Program-made: the position numbers and the translations under genes
Assembly (NCBI GenBank): GCA_964454335.1
Contig: CAYVVT010000003.1
Location: forward strand, 239,514 to 303,513
Reading direction: 5' to 3'
DNA: 64,000 nucleotides
Origin: CAYVVT01 sp964454335
Lineage (GTDB): Bacteria > Fidelibacterota > UBA8477 > JABMPR01
Notes under the pieces: model-generated
Told to the model about the DNA's origin: nothing
What the model saw: only the letters and a program-made list of their open reading frames with translations
The model's database searches: none
Shown: positions 9,611-17,513 of the stretch, one piece after another
Position numbering within the stretch: position 1 is the first letter of the stretch
Layout: each line of letters begins with the position of its first letter

Positions 9611-10510
9611 CTAGGATGCAGAATCCTCCACCTGCAGATCCTCCAGAGTCTTCTCATATCGGTTCAGGGATGATTTTGAGAACTCGAACACCATGGGATT
9701 TCCAGCGAGGGTGGTGATCATGACACTGCCTTCTTCACCTTCCTCGTGGAATTTCAACTCCAGGTTCTGCCCACTGTAGAGATCGATGGAAATAGTAAGT
9801 GCCGGGTCTGCAGCTGCCACCCACTCCTGTCTGAAGTTGGAAGCCCGCATGTTGCCCAGCGGTCGCAGCAGATCCTCAACTTTCTTGGGATCCACCCCTA
9901 CACCATTGTAATCCCAGACGCCTTCGTTGAGTTTCAGCGAATAATCGTACATCCCGGAAAAACGAACACCCACAATCTCTTCCAGACCGAAGCTGGTGAT
10001 ACTGCGGTTCCAGTAGCCACTCTTGGTGGCATTGCGGTAACGCCCCAGCGATGCTTTCACGGCGTATACGGCATCCTCTGCCTCTCGTCTGACCATGGTT
10101 TCCATGTAGTTGCTTCCGGATTTCCCCAGGATCAACTCCTCGATCCGGGCATCTCCGGCATCGACGAAGCGAATCCGCTTGCCATCTGGTCCTACTTCGT
10201 ATTTCGTATGATTCTCGACCTTTGTTGAGACGATCCTGTCAGCAGTCAAAGTGCTGAACTCCTCAAGCAGGGCGTTTACGCGATTGGTATCGGCGGGATA
10301 GCCGTCCAGCAACCATTCACGATCCATTCTTGTGAAGCGCAAGGTATCATCTTCACTCAACACCACGATGGTCCCCACACCTTCAGTATCGAACTGAAAG
10401 CGGTCACCGTCCACCTGCTTTGTGTCCTGGGGACCGGTTTTGAAAGCGAAGTATACGATCACCAGGATCACCAGTAAGGCACCGGCGATGAGATTGTTCC
10501 TGTTTTTCAT
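9611..10510 (-). CDS. DUF4340 domain protein, last gene of a Gld-type operon
   Basis: A 299-residue membrane-anchored protein. Residues ~5-25 (LIAGALLVILVIVYFAF) are one N-terminal span and the rest is predicted extracytoplasmic. The body matches the DUF4340 family: FTRMDREWLLDGYPADTNRV and repeated small beta segments. I use the ATG at 10510, which overlaps the stop of the GldG-like gene by one base. A longer reading to 10609 would overlap that gene by 100 bp with no homology in the extra residues. DUF4340 proteins often follow GldF/GldG-like genes, and it is likely an accessory part of that ABC system. Its molecular role is unknown. Confidence 0.8.
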   Translation of the reverse strand: MKNRNNLIAGALLVILVIVYFAFKTGPQDTKQVDGDRFQFDTEGVGTIVVLSEDDTLRFTRMDREWLLDGYPADTNRVNALLEEFSTLTADRIVSTKVENHTKYEVGPDGKRIRFVDAGDARIEELILGKSGSNYMETMVRREAEDAVYAVKASLGRYRNATKSGYWNRSITSFGLEEIVGVRFSGMYDYSLKLNEGVWDYNGVGVDPKKVEDLLRPLGNMRASNFRQEWVAAADPALTISIDLYSGQNLELKFHEEGEEGSVMITTLAGNPMVFEFSKSSLNRYEKTLEDLQVEDSAS

Positions 10511-12093
10511 CAGCGACCTCCTGCCAGACTTTTTGCTCTGCGTCTGATGGACCAGCGGACGACGCCTGCAAGCACGATCACAAACGGCGCCAGCAGGATG
10601 TTGATCCATTTAAGAAGCTGGCGTGTGCCCGCCTGTAACTCATCCAGTTGACTGGGTGCGATCTCTTTGGAACGGATTGAGATCAGTCCGTTCTCATCAT
10701 ACAGCCAGTCGATGGTATTCAGGAAGAAGGTCAGGGTGGCCGGGATCATGAACTGGCCGCTGGTAAACGTACTGTTCCCCGCCGCCACAAAGGTAGCTGG
10801 CAGCAGCGAACGGTTCAGATGATCCCCCTCATAGAAGATGCTGTCGGGCCGGATTGCTCCGAAATAGCTCTGGTACTCGCCTTCAATGATGGCGGCAACG
10901 GTCTTGCTGCCTTCACGGAAGAGATACTCCGGAAACTGCTGGGATGCTGAGATATTAAGCATACGGGTACGAGGATCGGGTGTGGCATAGCCGGTTTTCT
11001 GGGACGTTCTCAGCAACGACTGGAAACTCACAGTTGTATCTGTACCGGGCTTGATCTCGTTTGCAAAGAAGAAACCGACCTCCGACAAGCGGTTCACGAC
11101 GGGATTCTCCATATCCAGATCCGTGATCCTGGGTGCGAAAGGATAAGGAACGGCCACGGGGATCTGGATGATGCCCAGGTTCTGCATGGCCTGTACCTGG
11201 AAATTCAGATCATCCAGCAGGAGCTGATTGCCGAATTCGAATCCATAGTGTCCCAGGAAATCGAACACATTCGAGCGATTATCCTGTACCGGCATGAACT
11301 GATTGGTCATGTCGATGGTCTTGGTGTTCAGGAAAGCGCCAATGTGCCCACCACGCATGATGAACTGATCCAGCTTGTATAGCTCAGCGTCGTCGAGGGG
11401 ATCGATGGATCCTACCATCAGCAGAACGGTAAGATCATCAGGTACCCGGTCCTCGGTTGTGAGATCAACCTCAACCAGTTCGTAATTCTTGCGTATCTCT
11501 GAAAGTGCCAGATCCACATCCTGGTCTCCGAACAGGGCCGGTTCGCCGTGACCGGTGAGCCAACCCACCTTGGGCGGGGATCCAGCGATAAGCTTACGGA
11601 TGGCCCCGGTCATGTCGTATTCGAGCTGATCGATTCGCTGTGCGAACGGGATCGTCTCCCGCTGATCACCGTACAGGAATACGATCCCCAGGTAGATCCG
11701 TTGGACCTTGATCTCGTCACTCTCCGTGATGTTGGCCTGGACGGGCTGCACACCGTATGATATGGCCTCCTGCTCAAGATCGTCCTCCTCACCGCTCAGC
11801 GGTATGAATTCGTATTCCAGGGACGAACCGGCATAGGCGCGGTATTCATTCAACATGTCCAGAACATACTGTTTCACCGAAATGAGCTGCCGTGGGAAAT
11901 TCTCGGAATAATAGATCTTCACCGTGACGGGATCCTCGATCTCGGACAGGATCTCCTTGGTCACGTCACTGATGGAGTAACGCTGGTTCTCCGTAAGATC
12001 AAAGCGAATGAAGAGATCCCGGGCGAAGAGGTTGATGATGAAGATCAGACCGATCAGGATCAGCGTGAAGGACCAGTTGCTTTTTGCCTGCAT
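10510..12093 (-). CDS. gldG: GldG-like auxiliary component of an ABC-2 transport system
   Basis: A 527-residue protein with a membrane span near the N-terminus (LILIGLIFIINLFARDLFI), a large extracytoplasmic domain and a C-terminal span (ILLAPFVIVLAGVVRW) ending in basic residues. The N-terminal YSISDVTKEILSEIEDPVTV segment and the GWLTGHGEPALFG segment are typical of the GldG/ABC_transp_aux family that accompanies GldA and GldF. In Flavobacterium these proteins support gliding and surface secretion. Outside that group the cargo is unknown, so the symbol marks family only. It lies 9 bp after the permease gene and overlaps DUF4340 by one base. Confidence 0.82.
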   Translation of the reverse strand: MQAKSNWSFTLILIGLIFIINLFARDLFIRFDLTENQRYSISDVTKEILSEIEDPVTVKIYYSENFPRQLISVKQYVLDMLNEYRAYAGSSLEYEFIPLSGEEDDLEQEAISYGVQPVQANITESDEIKVQRIYLGIVFLYGDQRETIPFAQRIDQLEYDMTGAIRKLIAGSPPKVGWLTGHGEPALFGDQDVDLALSEIRKNYELVEVDLTTEDRVPDDLTVLLMVGSIDPLDDAELYKLDQFIMRGGHIGAFLNTKTIDMTNQFMPVQDNRSNVFDFLGHYGFEFGNQLLLDDLNFQVQAMQNLGIIQIPVAVPYPFAPRITDLDMENPVVNRLSEVGFFFANEIKPGTDTTVSFQSLLRTSQKTGYATPDPRTRMLNISASQQFPEYLFREGSKTVAAIIEGEYQSYFGAIRPDSIFYEGDHLNRSLLPATFVAAGNSTFTSGQFMIPATLTFFLNTIDWLYDENGLISIRSKEIAPSQLDELQAGTRQLLKWINILLAPFVIVLAGVVRWSIRRRAKSLAGGR

Positions 12094-12102
12094 GATCCCC
12101 TC

Positions 12103-12822
12103 CTAGCGATACTTGCGACTGCCCAGTGCAGCGGCACTGACAGTGAGCGATACGGTTATGAGTGAAAGGAAATACAGGACATCACGCGAATCCAGGACTC
12201 CTCTGAAGAAATTCTGGTAATGGAAACGGATGCTCAGATTCTCCATGAGAGTAGCCAGCGGTCCGGAACCACTCACCATGCCGTTCATCAGGAAGAAGAT
12301 GGAGATGATGATCAGGCCGATGATATAGGCCACGATCTGATTCTTGGTGAAAGCACTGGCGGCCATCCCCATGGCTAGATAGGTGGCGCCCAGCAGGAAG
12401 AATCCGATATAGCTGGTGAATACGATCCCGCCATCGAGGTCACCCACCATGGAGATCGTCACGGGTGTTACCAGGGTTCCGGCGAGGATGATGGCGAATA
12501 CGACCAGGGTTGACAGGTATTTCCCGATGATGACCTGGAGATCGGTAACCGGCATGGTCACCAGCAACTCAAGGGTATCGTGATGTTTCTCCTCTGCAAT
12601 AAGGCGCATGGATACAGCCGGAGCGATGAACAGCATGACGATGCTGCCATAATCGAACAGGCCCCGGATGTCAGCCAGATTGATTGCGAAGAAGGGGTAA
12701 TCCCCGAAATCAAAGAATAACCAGCTTGTAATGACCAGAAAGGAGCCGATCACGATGAACGCAATGGGTGAGTTGAAATAGGTCTTCATCTCCTTTCGGT
12801 ATAGTGCGATGACGGCGTACAT
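12103..12822 (-). CDS. gldF: ABC-2 type permease, GldF-like
   Basis: A 239-residue integral membrane protein with six predicted spans. It starts YRKEMKTYFNSPIAFIVIGSFLV, the usual beginning of GldF/NosY-like ABC-2 permeases, and carries the conserved MRLIAEEKHHDTLELLVTMP motif after the second span, which couples to the ATPase. It is directly adjacent to the ATPase stop and 9 bp before the GldG-like gene. It is predicted to be the membrane channel of the complex. The substrate is not known. Confidence 0.88.
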   Translation of the reverse strand: MYAVIALYRKEMKTYFNSPIAFIVIGSFLVITSWLFFDFGDYPFFAINLADIRGLFDYGSIVMLFIAPAVSMRLIAEEKHHDTLELLVTMPVTDLQVIIGKYLSTLVVFAIILAGTLVTPVTISMVGDLDGGIVFTSYIGFFLLGATYLAMGMAASAFTKNQIVAYIIGLIIISIFFLMNGMVSGSGPLATLMENLSIRFHYQNFFRGVLDSRDVLYFLSLITVSLTVSAAALGSRKYR

Positions 12823-13761
12823 TCAAACCTCCTCGTATGTCAACTGCCGGAAGACGTCTTCCAGGCTGAGTTTGCTTGGGGTCAGCTGCAGAAGTTTCCA
12901 TTCGTTGCGCAGGACCAGGTCGAACAGGTCTTCGCGGAGATCCCTGCCGCCGCTTACCGTCAGCTCAGCTTCGACATTCCCATTCCGGGTTTTCTGGATC
13001 TGCTTGATGAGGACACTCTCATAGCCCTCCAGACTCTGCTGCAATTCCTGGCTGCTGCAGTTCTTGACGACCAGGGAGATGGTCTGCTGGCCTTCCACAC
13101 TGGCCTGCAGCTCATCAGGTGTCCCCTGGGCTGCGATCACACCATTGTTGATGATGAGCACACGGTCACTGGTTGCCTGGACCTCCTGCATGATATGTGT
13201 GGAGAAGATCACCGTCTTCTTCTCACCAAGCTTGCGGATGAGATTTCGGATCTCTGCGATCTGATTGGGATCAAGACCCGTCGTGGGCTCATCAAGGATC
13301 AGGATATCCGGATCATGCAGGATGGCCTGGGCCAATCCCACACGCTGCCGGAAGCCTTTGGATAATTCATGGTTATCCCGGTGCACAACCGACTCCAGTC
13401 CGCATTCATGGATGACGCGTTCCATGGCACCACCGCGTTTGTCTGCAGTGATCTTGCGGATATCAGCCACAAAATTCAGATAATCCATTACTCCCATATC
13501 GTCATAAAGCGGGGTTTGCTCGGGCAGATAGCCGATCTTACGCCTGACTTCCATGGAATCTTCGATGACGTTCACACCGTCGACGAAGATCTCGCCATGG
13601 GTAGGTGGCATATAACAGGTGATCATTTTCATGGTAGTGGTCTTCCCGGCTCCATTGGGACCCAGAAAACCAAGGATCTCGCCTTCATCTACATTGAAGG
13701 AAACATCCTTCACCGCATTTAGCGTACCATAGGCTTTGGTTACGTTTCGCAGCTCGATCAA
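12823..13761 (-). CDS. gldA: ABC transporter ATP-binding protein, GldA-like
   Basis: A 312-residue ATPase with Walker A GPNGAGKT at residues 35-42, signature LSKGFRQRVGLA near 135 and Walker B LILDEPTTGLDP near 157-168, followed by a ~90-residue C-terminal regulatory region. It is the energy source of the adjacent permease. The start is TTG at 13761: the preceding gene's TGA overlaps it, and a strong GGAGGT site sits six bases upstream, with no ATG nearby. It belongs to the CcmA/GldA group of exporter ATPases. Cargo is not determined. Confidence 0.88.
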   Translation of the reverse strand: MIELRNVTKAYGTLNAVKDVSFNVDEGEILGFLGPNGAGKTTTMKMITCYMPPTHGEIFVDGVNVIEDSMEVRRKIGYLPEQTPLYDDMGVMDYLNFVADIRKITADKRGGAMERVIHECGLESVVHRDNHELSKGFRQRVGLAQAILHDPDILILDEPTTGLDPNQIAEIRNLIRKLGEKKTVIFSTHIMQEVQATSDRVLIINNGVIAAQGTPDELQASVEGQQTISLVVKNCSSQELQQSLEGYESVLIKQIQKTRNGNVEAELTVSGGRDLREDLFDLVLRNEWKLLQLTPSKLSLEDVFRQLTYEEV

Positions 13762-14693
13762 TGTTCGACCTCCGTGTTCTTTTCAACTTCTTCACGTTCT
13801 ATTTTTGTATGCTCAACGATCCTGAATGCAAGATTCAGCGCTTGCTCAGCATCATGTTCATCAGGTGTGTAACGGGCAAATTTGACCAGATCGGCCTGCT
13901 CCAGAATGGCCTTGTTGGAACGTTGCAGGTCAGGGTCCAGATCAGGTCCTCCCCCAAAACGATTGACGATCTCCCTGGTGGTCATCTCCAGTGCCAGGAA
14001 CAGGAACCGGTTCTCGTAATAGGCACGTACAATCCAGGATAAGCGGCTATAGAATGCCTTGAAGGCCGCTTGCTGGATCAGGTTCTCCGACTCCAGCTTG
14101 CCCAATTCGCGCAGCGCCATGACATGGGCCTCTTCCGGCGGGACATAGTGCTCGGGCATCTTCCGATCGACCCCCTTACCATATTTCCGGATCAGGAGGA
14201 ATGCGGCTACCAGCACACCAATGACCAGCAGGATCAGGACGGCCAGTAGTGGATCCAGTGGCCGGCGGATGTTGTGCAGGTCCTTGATGGCGCGGAAACT
14301 CGTATCTGCGGGTGTGAGTATCGATTCAATTTCCAGCATGGCTCCGGGCAGTCGCATTGAGTCAACACTCTCATCTCCGTCCTGGTAGTAGATCCACATA
14401 TCCGGCAAATGGTAGAGACCGGTACTGTCATACACAGCCAGGATCACTTCGACACGACTTTCCACTCGACCCGGTTCAAGACTTTCAGCGATGATCTCAA
14501 CGGCTCCCAGATCAGCATCAAAGCGTAGTGCGGTGATGACCTCATCAGCATCATGTGCGATGGAATGTGAGAGACTGACCTGATCTCCCAGCGTAGCCCT
14601 CAGATGGTTGTCGGGAGTGGTAACAAGCCTGGGTTCTGCCTGCAGCGCAGGCGCCAGGATCGTCAGAATGAGTATTGATCGACGCAGCTTCAT
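13758..14693 (-). CDS. BatD/DUF4381-like membrane protein of the MoxR cluster
   Basis: A 311-residue protein with a cleavable-looking signal (LILTILAPALQA), a ~130-residue periplasmic beta-rich region, one span around 148-170 (LLAVLILLVIGVLVAAFLLI) and a cytoplasmic helical tail. The tail (ALRELGKLESENLIQ...FYSRLSWIVRAYYENRF) resembles DUF4381 and the cytosolic part of BatD-type proteins found with MoxR and DUF58. It overlaps DUF58 upstream and the ATPase downstream (4-bp overlaps). It may link the periplasm to the MoxR/DUF58 partners. The assignment rests on architecture and context. Confidence 0.65.
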   Translation of the reverse strand: MKLRRSILILTILAPALQAEPRLVTTPDNHLRATLGDQVSLSHSIAHDADEVITALRFDADLGAVEIIAESLEPGRVESRVEVILAVYDSTGLYHLPDMWIYYQDGDESVDSMRLPGAMLEIESILTPADTSFRAIKDLHNIRRPLDPLLAVLILLVIGVLVAAFLLIRKYGKGVDRKMPEHYVPPEEAHVMALRELGKLESENLIQQAAFKAFYSRLSWIVRAYYENRFLFLALEMTTREIVNRFGGGPDLDPDLQRSNKAILEQADLVKFARYTPDEHDAEQALNLAFRIVEHTKIEREEVEKNTEVEH

Positions 14694-15568
14694 CGAATTC
14701 GCAGGGCACGCTGCCGAAAGAATTTGATCAGCGGCTCGATGTATGATGTATCTGTCGAGATGGGCAGGTAATCAAGTCCGCTCGTCTTGAAGAATCGTTT
14801 CAATTCTGCATGTCGTGATCTGTTCTGACTCTGGAAACGTTTACGGATCCTGCTGCTGCCTGAATTGATTACGGCGATCTTTCCGGTCTCGGCATCGTGC
14901 AACTGAAGCAGTCCGGCATTGGGGAGCTTCATTTCCCACGGATCAGAGAGGTGAATGGAGATCAGATCATGGCGGCGTGAGACCTGCCGGATCCCATTCT
15001 GGAATTCAGGATCAAGGAAATCTGACAACAGGAATACGACCGAGCGTTTTTTCTGTACTCGCCCAAAGAACTCCAGGGCATTCTCGGTATCCGTACCCGG
15101 ATGGCGAGGCTCATGATGCAGCACCTCACGGATCACCCTGAGAACATGAGAACGACCCTTCCTGGGTGGTACGTACTTCTCAACCTTCTCGGTGAAGATG
15201 ATCAAACCGACCTTATCATTGTTCTTGATGGCGGAGAATGCCAGGACTGCACCGATCTCGGCGGCCAATCTGCGTTTCATGCTCTCGCTGGTCCCGAATG
15301 CACCAGAGGCTGAAGCGTCCACCATTAGCATGACGGTAAGTTCACGCTCCTCTTCGAAGAGCTTCACGTGTGGTACACCACTCCGTGCGGTGACATTCCA
15401 GTCGATTGTCCGGATATCATCTCCAGGCAGGTACTCCCGCACTTCCGCGAATTCCATCCCCCTGCCCTTGAATACCGAATGGTACTCACCGCCGAACACC
15501 TCGTTCACGAGGTGCTTGGTGCTTAACTCGATCTTTCGGACCTTTCGAAGTAATTCGCGATCAATCAA
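14690..15568 (-). CDS. DUF58 domain protein
   Basis: A 292-residue protein whose front part carries the DUF58 signature: STKHLVNEVFGGEYHSVFKG, then MEFAEVREYLPGDDIRTIDW and LFEEERELTVMLMVDASASG. The DASASG segment lies in a vWA-like fold, and DUF58 proteins are regular partners of MoxR ATPases. The start appears to be TTG at 15568, because the first in-frame ATG is internal to the conserved domain and an in-frame TAA lies just upstream. The ribosome site is poor. A 75-bp gap, the largest in this operon, separates it from moxR. It overlaps the next gene by four bases. Confidence 0.85.
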   Translation of the reverse strand: MIDRELLRKVRKIELSTKHLVNEVFGGEYHSVFKGRGMEFAEVREYLPGDDIRTIDWNVTARSGVPHVKLFEEERELTVMLMVDASASGAFGTSESMKRRLAAEIGAVLAFSAIKNNDKVGLIIFTEKVEKYVPPRKGRSHVLRVIREVLHHEPRHPGTDTENALEFFGRVQKKRSVVFLLSDFLDPEFQNGIRQVSRRHDLISIHLSDPWEMKLPNAGLLQLHDAETGKIAVINSGSSRIRKRFQSQNRSRHAELKRFFKTSGLDYLPISTDTSYIEPLIKFFRQRALRIR

Positions 15569-15643
15569 TTTGACAACAATCGTTTAATAATTTTGTAACC
15601 TACTGATATATAGGCACATGGGGACATTTACCTGCAGAATGAG

Positions 15644-16636
15644 TTAAGGAACTTCGATTGTCTCGAAGACCTTCTGTACGATGTCCTCGCTGGACACCTC
15701 TTCTGCTTCGGCTTCGTATGAGACAAGGATTCTGTGCCGCAGTACATCCATGCCGATGGCCCGGATATCGTCCGGTGTCACATAGCCTCGCTGGCTGATG
15801 AAGGCATGCGCTTTTGCTGCCAGGCTGAGATTGATGGAGGCCCGCGGTGAGGCACCATACTCTATCAGATCTGTATACTCGGCGAGCCCATACTTGCCAG
15901 GATCGCGTGTGGCAAAAACGAGACTGACGATATAGCGATGGATCTTCTCATCGATATAGATGCCGTCCAGGGTCTTACGGGCATCCAGTATGTCCTTGGG
16001 ATCAATCACCGGTTTGGGGGCATCCAGGGGCTCAGGATGGGCCATTCGACGAATGATCTCCAGTTCTTCCTCTTCATTGGGGTAATCGACCTTCAATTTC
16101 AGCATGAAGCGGTCCACCTGAGCCTCCGGCAGAGGATAAGTACCCTCCTGCTCGATGGGATTCTGAGTGGCCAGCACCAGGAAGGGTTCCTCCAGCTTGA
16201 ATGTCTCATCACCGATGGTGATCTGCTTCTCCTGCATGGCTTCCAACAGGGCAGCTTGTACCTTGGCAGGCGAGCGGTTGATCTCATCCGCCAGGATGAT
16301 ATTGGAGAAGAGGGGGCCCTTTTTCACCGTGAATTCACCCGTCTTCTGGTTGAAGATGAGCGTGCCCAGCAGATCTGCCGGCAGGAGGTCAGGTGTAAAC
16401 TGGATCCTGCTGAAACTGGTATTGATCAGTTGGGCGATGGTTTTGATAGCCAGGGTCTTGGCGAGTCCCGGTACACCTTCCAGCAGAATGTGCCCGTTTG
16501 CCAGCAGACCGATGAGGATCCTGCGGACCATCTTCTGCTGGCCCACCAGGATCTTGCCAAGTTCACTCTCCAGCGTGGCGATGAACGTCGAACGCTGCTG
16601 AATGCGTTCATTCAGTTTTTCAAGATCGAATGTCAT
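15644..16636 (-). CDS. MoxR family AAA+ ATPase
   Basis: A 330-residue AAA+ ATPase with Walker A GVPGLAKT at residues 54-61, Walker B IILADE at 113-118, the NRSPAKVQ and ATQNPIEQEGTYPLPEAQ blocks of the MoxR group, and a C-terminal lid ending near YGASPRASINL. MoxR proteins act as chaperone-like ATPases for maturing membrane or periplasmic complexes, usually with DUF58 and vWA proteins. It begins 13 bp after the TPR lipoprotein stop and precedes DUF58. No vWA-only gene (BatA/BatB) is present in this operon. Confidence 0.92.
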   Translation of the reverse strand: MTFDLEKLNERIQQRSTFIATLESELGKILVGQQKMVRRILIGLLANGHILLEGVPGLAKTLAIKTIAQLINTSFSRIQFTPDLLPADLLGTLIFNQKTGEFTVKKGPLFSNIILADEINRSPAKVQAALLEAMQEKQITIGDETFKLEEPFLVLATQNPIEQEGTYPLPEAQVDRFMLKLKVDYPNEEEELEIIRRMAHPEPLDAPKPVIDPKDILDARKTLDGIYIDEKIHRYIVSLVFATRDPGKYGLAEYTDLIEYGASPRASINLSLAAKAHAFISQRGYVTPDDIRAIGMDVLRHRILVSYEAEAEEVSSEDIVQKVFETIEVP

Positions 16637-16649
16637 AGTTCCGTTTTAC

Positions 16650-17360
16650 TTACGAAGGATCAGATAACAGATGCTTCAGTTCAGGGATATCCTCCAGGGC
16701 CTTCCCCAGGTACTTCAACTCGAATACCACCGAGGGGACCATCTCGTGGTCTGGATAGCTTTCGAGAAACTTCTGATAGTAGGTCCTGGCGTTGTCCTGC
16801 TCAGCCAGTTCATTTGCATAGATATAGCCGATGGAGAACAGGGCTTTGGGCGCCTGCTCGGTGTCAGGGTGATTATCGACAACATATTCATAGGTCGTGA
16901 TGGCTCGTTTCAGGTCACGGATATTCTTGTGGTAGACTTCCGCCAGCTCATAACGCACCTCATGGGCAGCTTCATCTTCAGCGAAGCGTTCCAGCCACTG
17001 CTCATACCCGCTGACGGCAGCATCGCTGGCATAGACTTCCATTGCTTTCTTGATGAGATCCCTGAGTGCCTGTGACTCAGCAGCTCCCGCGTTGGCAATG
17101 GCAAGCCCATAGTAATGACGTGCACTATCGGCATCCTTGATATAATAGTTGAGCAGGTCACCCGCTTTCTCATTGGCAGCAAGGGAGCCAGCTTCATCCA
17201 TGGCTTTTCCTGCCGCATTGGCAAAAGCGTCCAGGGCCTTATCGTACTCCCCCTGATCCTGTAGATCTACGCCCATTGTCATGTATTCCTCATAGCTTTT
17301 GCTGCAGCTGACAGCCAACAAACCCATGACAACCAGTATTACAACCCACAAACGTCTCAT
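16650..17360 (-). CDS. TPR lipoprotein, first gene of the MoxR/Gld operon
   Basis: A 236-residue lipoprotein: signal LWVVILVVMGLLAVSC with the lipobox Cys at about residue 19, then helical repeats spanning most of the protein. The repeats read as TPRs, for example LQDQGEYDKALDAFANAAG and FSIGYIYANELAEQDNARTY near the end, resembling outer-membrane assembly TPR lipoproteins. TPR proteins (BatC/BatE) are common companions of MoxR clusters. The ATG at 17360 has AGGG about 11 bases upstream. It likely scaffolds the complex at the membrane. The actual partner is unknown. Confidence 0.75.
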   Translation of the reverse strand: MRRLWVVILVVMGLLAVSCSKSYEEYMTMGVDLQDQGEYDKALDAFANAAGKAMDEAGSLAANEKAGDLLNYYIKDADSARHYYGLAIANAGAAESQALRDLIKKAMEVYASDAAVSGYEQWLERFAEDEAAHEVRYELAEVYHKNIRDLKRAITTYEYVVDNHPDTEQAPKALFSIGYIYANELAEQDNARTYYQKFLESYPDHEMVPSVVFELKYLGKALEDIPELKHLLSDPS

Positions 17361-17513
17361 TCTTTTAATTCCCTCTCATTGATTCCACTTCAAAGCGCGC
17401 AAAATATCTCTCTTATGCCCAGTCAATTCAACTAGAAAAAATCATTATATACCAACGCCTTCGGCACTGCATACACATATGGGCTGAAAATGTTCCTGAA
17501 AAATTCATCCATA

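Noticed and set aside
10511..10609. Extended N-terminus of the DUF4340 protein.
   Set aside because: It would overlap the GldG-like gene by 100 bp, and the extra residues are basic and unconserved; the ATG at 10510 has the expected stop-start overlap and signal anchor.
15938..16900. A 320-codon open frame antisense to moxR and the TPR lipoprotein.
   Set aside because: It crosses two well-supported genes on the other strand and shows no recognisable domain or ribosome site.
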